Source of the DNA: Polytrichum commune
Lineage: Eukaryota; Streptophyta; Polytrichopsida; Polytrichales; Polytrichaceae
DNA length: 64,000 nucleotides
Direction: 5' to 3'
Assembly (NCBI GenBank): GCA_950295325.1
Contig: OX485807.1
Coordinates: forward strand, 19,379,666 to 19,443,665
The notes under the pieces are model-generated. The model did not search any database, was not told the DNA's origin, and worked only from the letters and a program-made list of their open reading frames with translations. The position numbers and the translations under genes are program-made. Below, piece by piece: positions 1-10,565 of this stretch. The stretch's first letter is position 1, and each line of letters begins with the position of its first letter.

Positions 1-147
1 ACCCAGCGGATGGACTCTGCAATCTCGTTAGCAGCAATCTCACCTTTTGTTTGAAGAAGTTTAATCTATTCATGCATTCTTGAAGGAATTTGGAAAGTCG
101 AGCGACTGGAATTGGTGGGTTTTGGGATTTGTTGAGCGGTAGCAGCT

Positions 148-2824
148 ATGGCGGTGCAATGGTCAAGTTCTCTGCAACCGCTGTTGCTACAAAAAAGGAA
201 CTCGCCCCTCCACTCCCATGCTTCTCAGGTGAGTAGTCTTATACCATTTTACTTCCACCTCTTGGAAGACTTTCCAATTGGAACCCCGGCTTTTGAAGGT
301 CTAATAATCTACTGAATTTCCATAGCATTCTTTAGCAACATGTGTAAGGACGTTCGCATTTTTTATTCTAGCTTCAAGATTAAATTGTTTAGCAAGAATC
401 GAGGTGCCTTGAGTCCATGCATGAAAGCCGAGCATAGTCAAGTGGCATTAAGCTCTCATTAATCGACATACCTCATTGTGAGATGCCTATCTTGGGTCAC
501 AACAACCTTCCGTCTACCATCAAGATACATTTGTTGAGGTGCGTGAGTCACCAATGGAACGATTTTTTAGGTTACCCGGAGAACCCAAGAGTTATTTTAT
601 TTGCAAAGGAACCTAAATATGTAGGCTACTTAAGAATGTTATGTAGAGTAATTAGGTGTAGGGGTAGAGTGTGTGTATATGTAGGGTTAACAAAGATTTG
701 AAGTGAGCAAGCCGCTTGTCAAAATTGAGTTTTATGCACAAGGAGATTGTGTGCATGACGATTGCTTATGGATGTTTGTACATTCGGCTCAAGGATTGGT
801 AACCTCAAAAAATGTGGTAGACCAATTTGTTGAACGAGGTAGGAACAAATCTTGAATAATTAACTAGAAGAGGAGGTTTAGCTTAATGTACATTGTGGAT
901 ATGGCGGAAATGTCATGGCCTGCAACCTTGGGTTTTTTCTCTGGGTGAATTGCGTTTCTGTCGAATTTGTGCATTCTGCTCAAGAACTGGTAACCTCAAA
1001 CATTTGTTACCCGAATTTTGCGAATGACGTAGAAAAACTCATAAATGACTAGTTTCTATCAACAAATTTTACAAAGGAATATGTTGGTAACACCATGGCC
1101 TGCAACTTGGGGCTTTTTATTTTTTGTCTGTGTAATGAATCTCTTCAATTCAGCTGCGATAAGGTAGGTTGCTGGGTGAAGGTGAAGATGTCTTGAGAAT
1201 TGAAGGATTAATTTTGTCATGTATCATGGCATTTTTTTTCTCCATTCGCCATGACAGTATAATCAAGTTATTTGCATGCCTTTGTGTAATTCATCTGTTA
1301 GACTCTACCTTTGTCTATTCCTCCTTCGCCATTTATTCGCTTACCAAATGTAGTGGCGTGGCTTCTAAAGTGTATCTTGGATTGCTGTCTTCTGTGAATT
1401 CCAAAGTAGGGTGCTTTCCTAACTAAACTAAACTTTTTTTCTTCTTGTTTTTCCTGGTCTTATATTGGTGAAATTGAGGTCTTAGTACACATTCTATACA
1501 ACATTTTGCTGGATTCTTCCTACTACCCCTACAGATCAGTAGTAGAACTCAAGGCAATGAAACATTGAGTAGTTGGGAAATTAATGGGAGTCAGCGGGGA
1601 TATCATGGAAGGTGGCTTCTTTCATGTTGAATGTGTGATGTGTTTTCCATTTCATTCGAGGTTTTGGTTGCTTCCTTTTTTTGATTGCATTGAATTGAGT
1701 GTATAATCTGTGTGCTTTTGGCTTAACTATCTCTTTTATTCTTATTTTGTGGTTTGCTAGTCAGAAAAGGTAACCATTTAAGACCCATCTACCTTAGAAA
1801 GGATGTATATCTAACTAAGATACAAAACTTGTGATTAATAGAAGATGGTTAGTAAATCAAATTGAGACCGTAGCCACTTCCCCCATAATGTCTGGAGCTC
1901 ATATGGATATCTTAGTCATCGTCAAAGTGAAGATTCTCGTGCGCATTGAATGGTCATGTAGATCCCCCCAATTATGTTGACTATTGAGCCTTGAATGGGC
2001 TCTCATATTTTGAGCATGCAGTTTCCTTTTTGGTATCCGTTCTTGGAGCCACACCAAACCATATACTACTCCAATATAGATGTCTTAGTAAGAAAAAGTA
2101 ACTGTATAAGGGTTGTCTACCTTACTGCGAATTTTGTTTTGGAATGCTTGAGGATGACATATGAGGACAGGCTTCTTCAATGCCACGTTTCCTAGCTTCT
2201 GACGGGTTTCATCCCTGCACAAATCAATAACACCATGGCAGTGTAAATAACAAAAAAAATCTCAATACCTAGATTCAACATTTCTTTGAACTTTTTATTG
2301 TTGTTGTTGTTGCTGGTGAATTGCAGAGTCTTAGTACCAGCGGTGTCCAGCGACAGGTTTGCAGTTCACATTCAGTGCTAAGATTAGGTTCCAGAGGCCA
2401 CGTCACATCCATTTGCAATGAAGGCCGGAAGAGGAGGATAATAGTGTCTGCAGGGGATAATGAGCAAGGCACTGAGATGGAACCGTCAGCTGATCAGAGA
2501 CTTGAAGATTTAGAAGCACGGCTTGGAGTTGGCAGGAAGAATCGTCGAGAAGGAGGGGGAGCAATTGAGGCACCCCCGCCACTGAAACCCAAGGCGAAGC
2601 CAAAAAAATGGGATGACATGTCCCTTCAAGAGCAGGCATGGGAATTATATATTGGAGAGAAAGGCGCTCTTTTTTGGCTCAACAAGTTGGCGTACGCGTC
2701 TATCTACTTGATCATTGGTGGGTGGATCGTGTTTCGGTTTATTGGTCCTGCCCTCGGCTGGTACGAGCTCGATAGCCCATTGTTACCACCTAGTCAGGTA
2801 CTCGCAGGCTCCGCAGGCAGATAG
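148..2824 (+). CDS. small chloroplast-targeted single-pass membrane protein (two exons)
   Basis: Exon 1 is 148-228, from the first ATG to a GTGAGT donor. Exon 2 is 2327-2824, after a T-rich tract ending TTGCAG. The junction is in phase 0 and gives 192 residues. The N-terminus is rich in Ser, Leu, Arg and Gln with few acids, as in plastid transit peptides. A charged, Pro/Lys-rich linker follows, then a conserved-looking block from about residue 119 (KKWDDMSLQEQAWELY, GEKGALFWLNK) running into a hydrophobic span at about 148-171 (YLIIGGWIVFRFIGPALG) and a short C-terminal tail. The layout suggests a thylakoid or envelope protein. It may be a photosynthetic NDH accessory subunit of the PnsB5/NDH18 kind, but that is only an impression from memory. 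The 2.1-kb intron is full of repeats. The gene looks intact and unrelated to the transposons to its right. Splice sites are predicted, not proven. Confidence 0.75.
229..1744 (+). other. first part of the intron, repeat-rich, no ORF of note
   Basis: Intronic sequence of the chloroplast-protein gene. Two degenerate direct copies of about 180 bp are visible near 770-930 and 960-1115. They share the phrases 'CATGGCCTGCAAC' and 'GGTAACCTCAAA' and a T-rich stretch. Short open frames here lack codon structure. I see nothing else. Confidence 0.5.
1757..2135 (+). repeat. dispersed repeat A, copy 1 (MITE-like, in intron)
   Basis: Shares ordered phrases with copies near 4.05, 43.1, 52.8, 62.5 and 63.5 kb: 'GTAGCCACTTC', 'CCCCCCAATTATGTTGACT', 'ATTTTGAGCA', 'GGTATCCGTTCTTGGAGCC', 'AAAGTAAC' and a terminal 'TCTACCTTA'. 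The family is about 350-400 bp, AT-rich and non-coding. In the next copy the ends are inverted GGTAGA/TCTACC, which suggests a non-autonomous DNA transposon. Confidence 0.6.
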
Positions 2825-2847
2825 TTTAATTTTAGCTCCCAGTATTT

Positions 2848-3715
2848 GTAGGTAAACTTCACTTTGTGATACTCTCTTCTCTCTATAATTGGAATACCGA
2901 ATTTGAGTTGCTTCCTCTGAATCTCCCAAGCATTTGGACTAAAATTTTCGTTGAATTTATCAATATAAGTTTGTGGAGATTTTCTTCATTGATGATCAAG
3001 CCCAGTGTTCATGGACATCTTTAAGAATTCTTAGTTCAGTATGTTACTGTACCACCTCAATATATCGTCAACAGAGCCTTCCAGAAGTTGTCTGTAATCA
3101 TTCCATCGGAAGAATCGTAGCTTCCAGTTCTGTAGGTAATACTTCATTCGTGATCACTCTTTTTAATGATTGAAATACTGAATTTAAGTTGCCTTCTCTG
3201 CATCTTCCAAGCCTTTGGGCCGATCGTCTAAACTTTTTGTTGAGTTTGTTGATGTAACTTTTGTAAAGGTGTTCTTCAATGATGACCAATCCAACTGTCA
3301 TTTGCATCTGTAAAAAAATTAGGTCAGTATGTTACTGAATCACTTCAATAAATCATCAACAGAGCCTTCCAGAAGTTGTCTGGAAGCACTACATTGGGAG
3401 AATTCTAGCTTCAAGTCTTGTAGGTAGTACTTCATTTTTACTAATCTCTCTTTTCTATAATTGGAATACTGAATTGGAGTTGCTTCCTCTGCATCTCCTA
3501 TATTCCAAACCTTTTGTTGAGATTCTTCATGTAGCGTTTGTGGAGTTGTTCTTCATCGATGATTAATCCCAGTGTCATGACGCCATTACAGGTGACTTTA
3601 TAACCTTCATTGTGAATATCTTCAAGAATTCTTAGGTCAATTGAATGACCTCTATCAATCATTGATAGAGCTTCCTAGATGCCTGTCTATAATCATTCCA
3701 TCAGAATACTGGATG
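2848..3715 (+). repeat. three-copy tandem repeat of about 285 bp downstream of the first gene
   Basis: Units begin near 2850, 3133 and 3420, each with 'TAGGTA..ACTTCA'. Each contains 'CAACAGAGCCTTCCAGAAGTTGTCT', or a decayed form of it, and 'TTCTTCAATGATGA'. Copies are diverged, so the duplication is old. The repeat starts about 25 bp after the stop codon, so it may include the gene's 3' untranslated region. No coding potential is seen. Confidence 0.7.
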
Positions 3716-4050
3716 CCTTTCCACAGGCATAAGATTTACACAACTATGACCTGTTCAAAGTTACTGACATTAATTACGAAGGCCTTCATAATTAATGTCA
3801 CTCAAGCATTCCATGAGTGCCACTTAAATGCTTGTTTTTCCTTGAGTGACACTAATAGGTGATGTTTGTGGAGTAAATTATATATTAATATTACTTGGAG
3901 GTGATTTACAGGAGACTTATTGAACCTTTGAAATGACTTCTGAGCTCTATGGGTGTTGTCGTAGATCTTGGTGCCTAAATTTAAGTCTCGTAGTCCATTG
4001 GTGCCTAAATTTCCTCTTGCTAGAAATCACGTAAGAAATCATGTGTGCCA

Positions 4051-4415
4051 AGTAAGGTAGATGGGTGCTAAATGATTACTTCTTTTTTCTGACTAGCCAC
4101 TTCTCCTAGAATGGGGAACACCTGATTAGTTGGAGATGGTTGGCAAATTCAAATCGAGGCTGTAGCCACTTTCCTTGTAAGATTTTGAAGTTCATTATCA
4201 AAGTGTCGATTCTTGAGATCATCGCCCCCCCCAAACACGTTGACTTGGTAGAATGATTATCATATTTTGAGCACATAGTCCAATCTTCTTTAAGCGGTTT
4301 TCAGTTTGGTATTCATTCTTAGAGCCACACCTGATGACATACCACTCAAATATAAGCTTTAGGTGTCCGATTAAGATAAGTAGCTGGATTAGCCACGTCT
4401 ACCTTAATAATGGAT
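4051..4415 (+). repeat. dispersed repeat A, copy 2
   Basis: Begins 'AAGGTAGATGGGTGCTAAAT' and ends 'GCCACGTCTACCTTA', so its termini are inverted GGTAGA/TCTACC. Internal phrases match copy 1 ('TGTAGCCACTTTCC', 'TTTGAGCACATAGTCC', 'TTAGAGCCACACC'). No target duplication was established. The stretch 3716-4050 before it holds no recognisable gene, only short AT-rich sequence with small inverted motifs. Confidence 0.6.
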
Positions 4416-4650
4416 GGCAAATGAATATACGCCCAAAGTCAAGTACCAGAGAGCACAGTTGTATTGATTGGCCGACGAGGCCATTTGTCAAATGAGTTCA
4501 AGGTTCAGGGTTTTACATTGAACAATATGCCATCTTAGCTCACAAGGATTAAGAGCAAAGACGTGGCATGACCCATGGTATGGCATGACAACGAGTATCG
4601 CATGACAATGAGTTTGTTTGAGACCACATAAATAAGCTTAGGGATGTGGC

Positions 4651-4751
4651 AAACAACCTAGTACATGGTTTATGGCAACTATACCCTCACATTGGGCCAA
4701 TGCCTATGGAGGCTGTGCCGTTTGGCCTCGGGTGGGTTCGGCAATACCACC
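4651..4751 (-). repeat. diverged antisense fragment of a chromovirus LTR
   Basis: Read on the minus strand, this stretch matches positions of about 14499-14575 in the LTR of the nested chromovirus: 'GGCCGAACGGCACGGCCTCC' appears here with two or three substitutions, followed by 'ATTGGCCCA' and 'ATAGTTGCC'. Similarity stops abruptly at 4751, where the large retrotransposon begins. An older LTR of the same family was probably the insertion target. The rest of 4416-4650 shows no gene. Confidence 0.6.
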
Positions 4752-4926
4752 TGTAATATAAATTTTTGAATTTCTCAAAGCAAAAACATGTTTAAGTGAG
4801 AAGAGAGATGTTTTGAGACTTATTGAGTGGAAGTTCGTAAACATGAATAGGGCTATGGCCTGGTAGTTAGGAAAGTAACCGCCAAGGACTATAGTCTGAT
4901 GTTGAGAGGCTGAAAAAAGGATGCGG

Positions 4927-4961
<35 letters not shown>

Positions 4962-7067
4962 GGTGAATATAGTCTTGTGTGTCAGGCAGGGAATAGGCTA
5001 GGCTGGGAGAGCCGAAACCAAAACAGTGATCTTGTTGAATTGTGAACTGTTTGAATTCTTGCAGTCTCGGCAGTATTGTAGAAAATTGTTCTTCCTACCT
5101 TGGGTGAGAGATTTGTGAAACTCCAGGGGGCTTGTATTGGAGATTGCGTGTAATTTGTGTGAACCTGCGTACATACTTTGCTTTCCAGTTATTACTTGAG
5201 GCAATTACATATGAAAGTAAAGTTGATATTTCAATTGCACTCTGATTTTCAATCTATTGTCTTGTAGTAGCGAATGTGTACGTCAATTTGTTTTCTATCA
5301 GGAGTAGTGTGTGAGGCAGGATTACTATGTTTGAGGATTACAATTCATTCAGTCACAACATCAATCGTAATTCAAGTCCATAGTATGTTGATTCACGATG
5401 GGTAAAAGTAGTCTGTCCAGTTGGTAATCCTCCTCTCCCAATTGAGTTGAGAACTATTGTATTATTGCGCAATTGTGAGACACAGTGTTATCAAATTGGC
5501 CTGCCGAAATGGAGTCTTGGTTATTCTGGTAGGAAACCGGTAATCAATTGCAACCTACGAACCCGACTTAATTAATTCTGTAAGTGTGAACTTTCCCGTG
5601 TGATATCTCGGTCAGGAAAGAGTAAGAGAGTGGAATGTTTCTGGTCGTAATTTGTGTAGAAAGTCCATGAGTAAATGACCCTATGATATTGCTTGAATCT
5701 CATGATTATGTCAATAGTCAACCTGCTGCAAATTGTGCCTTGTGAGGAGCGAGGGAATTTCTGGTTAGAACTGGGAGAGGACTTAGTGTTTACAAATCCA
5801 ACCGATTACTGATTGAGGGCCCTGTGATCTTCTTTGTTAGGGTAGAGTTAATTCTGATCCTTGGTTATGTGGCTATTGTCTGTGTGGCCACGTTTGATAA
5901 TCATTGTCGGAATCCATTATTAGGCTGTTTAGAATTCATATCAGGCAATTGTCTGGGATAATCAAGGTGGAGGTAATCTGTTCAGATATCAACATAATTG
6001 CATGTTATTATTTGTAAGTCTATGGCCTGTTTATATGGAGAGCGACTTATTATCTGAATAGACTACATGTTGAGGAATTGAAAGCAATTTGTGCATGAGT
6101 ACACCGCTCTATATATCACTTTAAAATCACAGATAAGAACTAATGGTTTATAATAAACTTATTGAGAACCTAGAGAGTTGAACTCATCACTGTGTCTGAG
6201 AGTTGAATTGAATGCCTGAAAAGGTCTATGGCCTTGCTGTGTAAATGGAGAAATTGTTCTCCAATAATCTTTCCTGCAAGATGGAATGTTAAAGAGAAGA
6301 GGCTATGGTCTGTGAAAGGTTACATAAGTAGACGCAGGGGACCAAAGGTCACGATTCTTACAACATTGGTACGTTTTCAAGATTAATTGCACTCTTAATT
6401 GAATTACGGGTCTTTTGGAAAACTACTATTTTAATAATTGAATGCTTTAAACTTAATTGCGGATAAGATGACATATTAATGAATTGATTACTTTAACGAT
6501 CACGTGGTTTTGATCTATCGTCTTGAGGAAGATGTTACGGTTACTTTGGCTAAGATTTGGTAAAGACTATGGTCGGACTGCATAACTTAAAATGGGGATA
6601 TTAATTAATGAATTTCGACAATCCTGAAAGGATGACGGCACTGACTCTTTCAAGTTCAATTAAAAGGATTAATTAAATGACAGTTTATGGACGATATCAA
6701 AGGGCCCTCGACTTTGATAAGCAAGACTAAAATGGGTTACTTTTGCAAATGACTATGGTCGATGGCGAGCCCTATGCTTTTGCACCGCACTTGGTCCAAT
6801 TAAAATGAACTCACTGCCAGACCATTGACTGGGAATTTAGAGTGAGAAGAGAGACTGTCACCTTTGCATGCACTGCTATGGAGTGATCTTTTAGGTGTTT
6901 TACCCCTGCCCGTAAACTAATTGATACACCTAAATGGAAATGAAGTGTTATAACCTTGTGTTTTACCTAACAAACCTTGTTTAAGACACCTAGAATATAT
7001 AAGAATCACCTTTTAAGTCTTCCCTGATTGTTCCCTGGGTTTGTTTGTAACCAAAAAGCTAACTACA
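4752..7067 (+). repeat. 5' LTR of the outer retrotransposon
   Basis: Bounds are set by comparison with 27411-29726 and by TG..CA ends just before the primer site. It contains a (TC)n microsatellite at 4929-4957. A likely TATA box 'AATATATAAG' lies near 6991-7000, about 70 bp before the LTR end, so R and U5 would be short. It has no real coding capacity. Confidence 0.9.
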
Positions 7068-7087
7068 TTTTGGCGCCGCTGCCGGGG
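7068..7087 (+). other. primer-binding site, tRNA-Asp type
   Basis: Immediately after the LTR, 'TGGCGCCGCTGCCGGGGA' is complementary to the 3' end of plant tRNA-Asp (expected TGGCGCCGTTGCCGGGGA, one mismatch). This primer is typical of Athila and Tat elements. An identical site follows the second LTR at 29727. Confidence 0.85.
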
Positions 7088-7310
7088 AAGGCTTCGGTCG
7101 ATTTAAGTCTAGGTAGATAAGTGTGTTAGGAAAAACTAATAGGCTTGGATTTTGGATAAGGAACTTAAATTAAGTCTTTGGGAGATTCATGAAGTAAAGA
7201 AATAAGTTCACAACTATTTCTTATACTTTTACACGATCCTAAAGTCATAATTTAACTTCACAATTATATCAAAAACCAATTGCCTAGATTTATAACCAAA
7301 TGTTTAATTC

Positions 7311-7694
7311 ATGGATCAACCCAGAATATGGAAGTCTAGAGGTCATCGAGAATCTTTAAATTTCCCTTTCAAATATACGCCCTTTGGACTTTCTGAGAGT
7401 CCCTTGGGAGAGGTACAACTTGTAGGCTTTGAGGAAGCCGTTGAGAAGATTGTCAAGAGAATTTGTAAGTGTCAACTTGAAACATTAGTTGACCCGTCAT
7501 TTGAAAAGAAACAAAGCTTAAATACTTGTCAAACGGAATCATATCCTCAAATAGTGTGTTGGACTTGCAAAGGTCTAGGACATTACTCGAAGGATTGTGA
7601 ATTGAACAAGCTTAAGTCTAAAGTTAAAAGTGTGGAAAGGTGGAAGTCAAAAGTGTTAACCCGTACAATTGGGTTACAAACTGATTCCCTATGA
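7311..7694 (+). CDS. retrotransposon accessory ORF with a zinc knuckle, upstream of gag
   Basis: A 127-residue ORF opening at an ATG about 240 bp after the primer site, the first ATG-started ORF of note on the genomic RNA. It has one CCHC knuckle at about residues 83-96 (CWTCKGLGHYSKDC), a likely RNA-binding motif, followed by a Lys-rich tail. It is in the same frame as gag but separated from it by stops. An apparently identical copy is at 29970-30353. Extra ORFs before gag are known from Ogre-type elements, but I cannot align this one with them. It could be a separate accessory protein or the decayed N-terminal part of a longer gag. Confidence 0.6.
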   Translation: MDQPRIWKSRGHRESLNFPFKYTPFGLSESPLGEVQLVGFEEAVEKIVKRICKCQLETLVDPSFEKKQSLNTCQTESYPQIVCWTCKGLGHYSKDCELNKLKSKVKSVERWKSKVLTRTIGLQTDSL

Positions 7695-7731
7695 GTGAAT
7701 CATCTTTAACACTAATGTGTCAATTTCCAAA

Positions 7732-8277
7732 ATGTGGCCGTGGGAGCTTAACCCACAAGCGTTGAGCACCCTTGAGAGTGAATTGTATCAAGGACCACAT
7801 TTGTTTACTGCTTTATATCGTTTTTATAAAGCATCATTTTGGGGAGTTGGAATCCATATTGGACCAAATCACCCCATTTATCCAAAAGGATTTTTAGCCA
7901 ATTTCCTTAACTTACCCATTCACATTCAAGAAAATATATTGAATAAGATCTGGAATCATGGTGAGGGTTTTAATGAAATCATTATTAACAAAGGATATCC
8001 TAGGTTGAGAGTTGACCTGAGATTTTTGTTTCTTATTTATAGCCAATATAAGGCCGACAACTTTCCAATCAACAAGTTTGGTTACGGTTGTTGGAACGGA
8101 GGGCTTTTCACTAGCAATGAAGCTCGCTTTTATTACGGACCTTTCGATCCTTGTTCAAGTGTCAACATACCCGATTTCTCCGATTCCTCACTTCAAGGCA
8201 AAAACTTTGTAAATTTTGCAAAATTGTTCTTGAATGGAAGAAGGCGGATTGGGTACAATAGGCAAAATAGGACGTAG
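7732..8277 (+). CDS. retrotransposon ORF of unknown function before gag
   Basis: 181 residues from the first in-frame ATG at 7732 (the open frame extends to 7717 with a GTG). It is rich in aromatic residues and Asn (e.g. YRFYKASFWGVGIHIGP, FYYGPFDPCSSVNIPDFSD). No family is recognised. It ends at TAG 8275-8277, seven bases into the open gag frame that begins after the stop at 8268-8270. The overlap suggests either a frameshift mutation joining it to gag in the ancestor or programmed frameshifting. The second, truncated copy (from 30391) breaks off in the middle of this ORF. Confidence 0.5.
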   Translation: MWPWELNPQALSTLESELYQGPHLFTALYRFYKASFWGVGIHIGPNHPIYPKGFLANFLNLPIHIQENILNKIWNHGEGFNEIIINKGYPRLRVDLRFLFLIYSQYKADNFPINKFGYGCWNGGLFTSNEARFYYGPFDPCSSVNIPDFSDSSLQGKNFVNFAKLFLNGRRRIGYNRQNRT

Positions 8278-8717
8278 GGTCTAGTTACGTATGGTCACAT
8301 GCAACTTCCATACTGGAAACTGCACATGAAAGATCACACGCACAAACAGCCTCAGTAAGAAAAGCAGCCAATGACAAGGCTAGAGAGGATCGTGCACGGG
8401 CTAGGGATTATCAGAAGAAGAAAGCTGAAAGAAGAAAGAGTTGGTTGAGGTCCGTCCTTAAGTTGCAAAAAGAACAGTCCGACATTGAACCAAAGGTAGC
8501 GAGTCCAAACCCTACAGAAAATAAAAGTCAAGAGGAAACATTATCCCCTCTTAAACCTCAACAACTCTATTTTGGTTCAACTTCAAATAGTTCCCAAGTA
8601 GTGACACCTCAACACCCTTTACTTCCTTCTTATTCGACACCTCCACCTTTACCAACCCCAATAGTAATACAACCTTTTATACCACTACCTTTACCGTCAC
8701 CAGTACCTCCAGTTATA

Positions 8718-10556
8718 ATGGCTAATATACCTGGTGCCCCACGGATTCATAATATAGTACATATCCCTTATTTCCTTGGGAGGCCAGGATCCGATCCTGA
8801 TACTCATGTAGCAAAGTTTGAAATTACATGTCAGGCCAATGATGTCCCGGCTGCTAAATTTCAAGAAGTTTTTGCTGCGTCATTGCAAGAAGATGCCTTT
8901 GCTTGGTATCAGAGACAACCCGCTTTTGCTAACTGGAATGCATTGAAAACTGCATTCCTGGCTCATTTTAGACCCTTAGGCTTTGCCACGAGTCTAAAAG
9001 AGAAGCTGCGAACTGTGAGAATGGGCATCAACGAGAGAGTTGATACTTATTATGGCAGAATGCAAGATATCTTGCAACGTATGGGAAATCACCAAATCCT
9101 AGATGATTTCCTTATGAGCATATTCATTGGTGGATTATACCCCATGGAGTTGAGAACCTATGTCAAAGAGGGAGCTACTGCTACATATGCCCAGGCATAT
9201 GCCAAAGCGAAGACTTGGGAGGAATGTAGGTTGGAGAATGAATTGGTCCTTTATACCGATAACACTTATTCCAATAATCCAATTCCCTCACACTCGGGAA
9301 CTTTTCCCATCAATGAGAATAATCAGTATTATGTTACTGACGCACCATACGTGCGAAACCCCACTGCACAGTTGTATATACAACCTGCAATTAACAAGGC
9401 TCCTCAACAGGATCCCACGAGTGATAAATATGATAATGCTATATGGAATCTGACGAAACAATTGTCAGAATTGTCAGTTAAGGTAGCCAACAACAGACCT
9501 AAGAGACCTCAACCCACAGAAGAGCGACATAATGTGTGGTGTCATAACTGTAAAGGTCAAGGACACCTTGCTAATGAGTGTCCTACCCCAAAAGGGTTTA
9601 GGACCAAATGTATATTTTGTGGAGGGAATCACGCAGTCCAAGAGTGTTGGAACCTTAAACAACAAAAGGTTGTTAATCAGGTTGACAGTGGTCAATCTCG
9701 TCCTTGGCAACAAGAACGAAATGGACCAGGACCTAACGCCAGCTATAATCCTAAAAGGAATTTTAACCGACGTCCGATACCTTTGAGTTTCCAGGGACGT
9801 CCCAACTGGAACCAACGAAATGATTCTTCTAATTGGAACGGACCTCCTTCTTACAATCAAAACTATCAGAGGTTCGATTCGAACCCCGATGACTCAAGGA
9901 AATATCCTGTCTGTTATAGGTGTAAGGAACTTGGTCATTATGCAAACAACTGCCCAAATCCTAAGAAACCACAGGATTATGTTCCTTTGTGTGGCAACTG
10001 CAAGACAGCAGGATACCCCACAGATGAGTGTCCCCACCCTAAGAAGGATTACCCTCCTAATGAGAGAGATTGGAAAAAAGGAAAACGTGTGAGAATTCAA
10101 GATCCGGAGGATGAGGAAGAGGGTGCCCGAAATGTGAATCACATTCAGCATTTCTCTACCCCATTATCCAGGGAGCAGAAGGTCAATGCCGTAATAACCA
10201 GGTCTAAAGCCCCAAAAGAACCTTATCCAATCATTGATGAAAATAGTAGTGAGCCAAGTGCTGAGGAACTACGAGATGATATCCATGAGAATGATCCTAA
10301 GAACAAATTACTTGTGGAACCTAATGCGGTGCCTAGAGCCAATTCTAACCCCGCGGCTCTGCCAAGTATAGAATTGATTCAACCAGTGCCTATATCTCTT
10401 CCACCACCGTCAACATCTCAAAGACCATATACGATCTTGGAAAGAACACCTTCATCAACTATCCCACAAAGTAGGCCTACAGAAGTCAAGTCTAAACCGA
10501 TGCCCTATCAAATACCCCATGTGAGGAATTTAAAGTCTAGGTCAAGTTCAAAGTAA
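8718..10556 (+). CDS. gag: gag polyprotein of the outer retrotransposon
   Basis: Forms the virus-like particle and binds genomic RNA. The frame is open from 8271. The first ATG is 8718 (MANIPGAPRIHN), giving 612 residues, but upstream codons read like protein (Lys/Arg/Glu-rich), so the true N-terminus may lie earlier. The capsid region (retrotrans_gag type) follows at about residues 12-160, with the WY..Q and 'LKEKLRTVRMGINERVDTYY' blocks. Four nucleocapsid knuckles are visible: two near 9537-9645 (CHNCKGQGHLANEC, CIFCGGNHAVQEC) and two near 9910-10030 (CYRCKELGHYANNC, CGNCKTAGYPTDEC). The last has Tyr instead of the zinc-binding His. The frame ends with TAA at 10554-10556; pol starts 9 bases later in the same frame. 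Confidence 0.85.
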   Translation: MANIPGAPRIHNIVHIPYFLGRPGSDPDTHVAKFEITCQANDVPAAKFQEVFAASLQEDAFAWYQRQPAFANWNALKTAFLAHFRPLGFATSLKEKLRTVRMGINERVDTYYGRMQDILQRMGNHQILDDFLMSIFIGGLYPMELRTYVKEGATATYAQAYAKAKTWEECRLENELVLYTDNTYSNNPIPSHSGTFPINENNQYYVTDAPYVRNPTAQLYIQPAINKAPQQDPTSDKYDNAIWNLTKQLSELSVKVANNRPKRPQPTEERHNVWCHNCKGQGHLANECPTPKGFRTKCIFCGGNHAVQECWNLKQQKVVNQVDSGQSRPWQQERNGPGPNASYNPKRNFNRRPIPLSFQGRPNWNQRNDSSNWNGPPSYNQNYQRFDSNPDDSRKYPVCYRCKELGHYANNCPNPKKPQDYVPLCGNCKTAGYPTDECPHPKKDYPPNERDWKKGKRVRIQDPEDEEEGARNVNHIQHFSTPLSREQKVNAVITRSKAPKEPYPIIDENSSEPSAEELRDDIHENDPKNKLLVEPNAVPRANSNPAALPSIELIQPVPISLPPPSTSQRPYTILERTPSSTIPQSRPTEVKSKPMPYQIPHVRNLKSRSSSK

Positions 10557-10565
10557 CCTCGGACC

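Noticed and set aside
4929-4957. (TC)n tract as a possible regulatory GA element
   Set aside because: A simple microsatellite carried in both LTR copies; no evidence for function.
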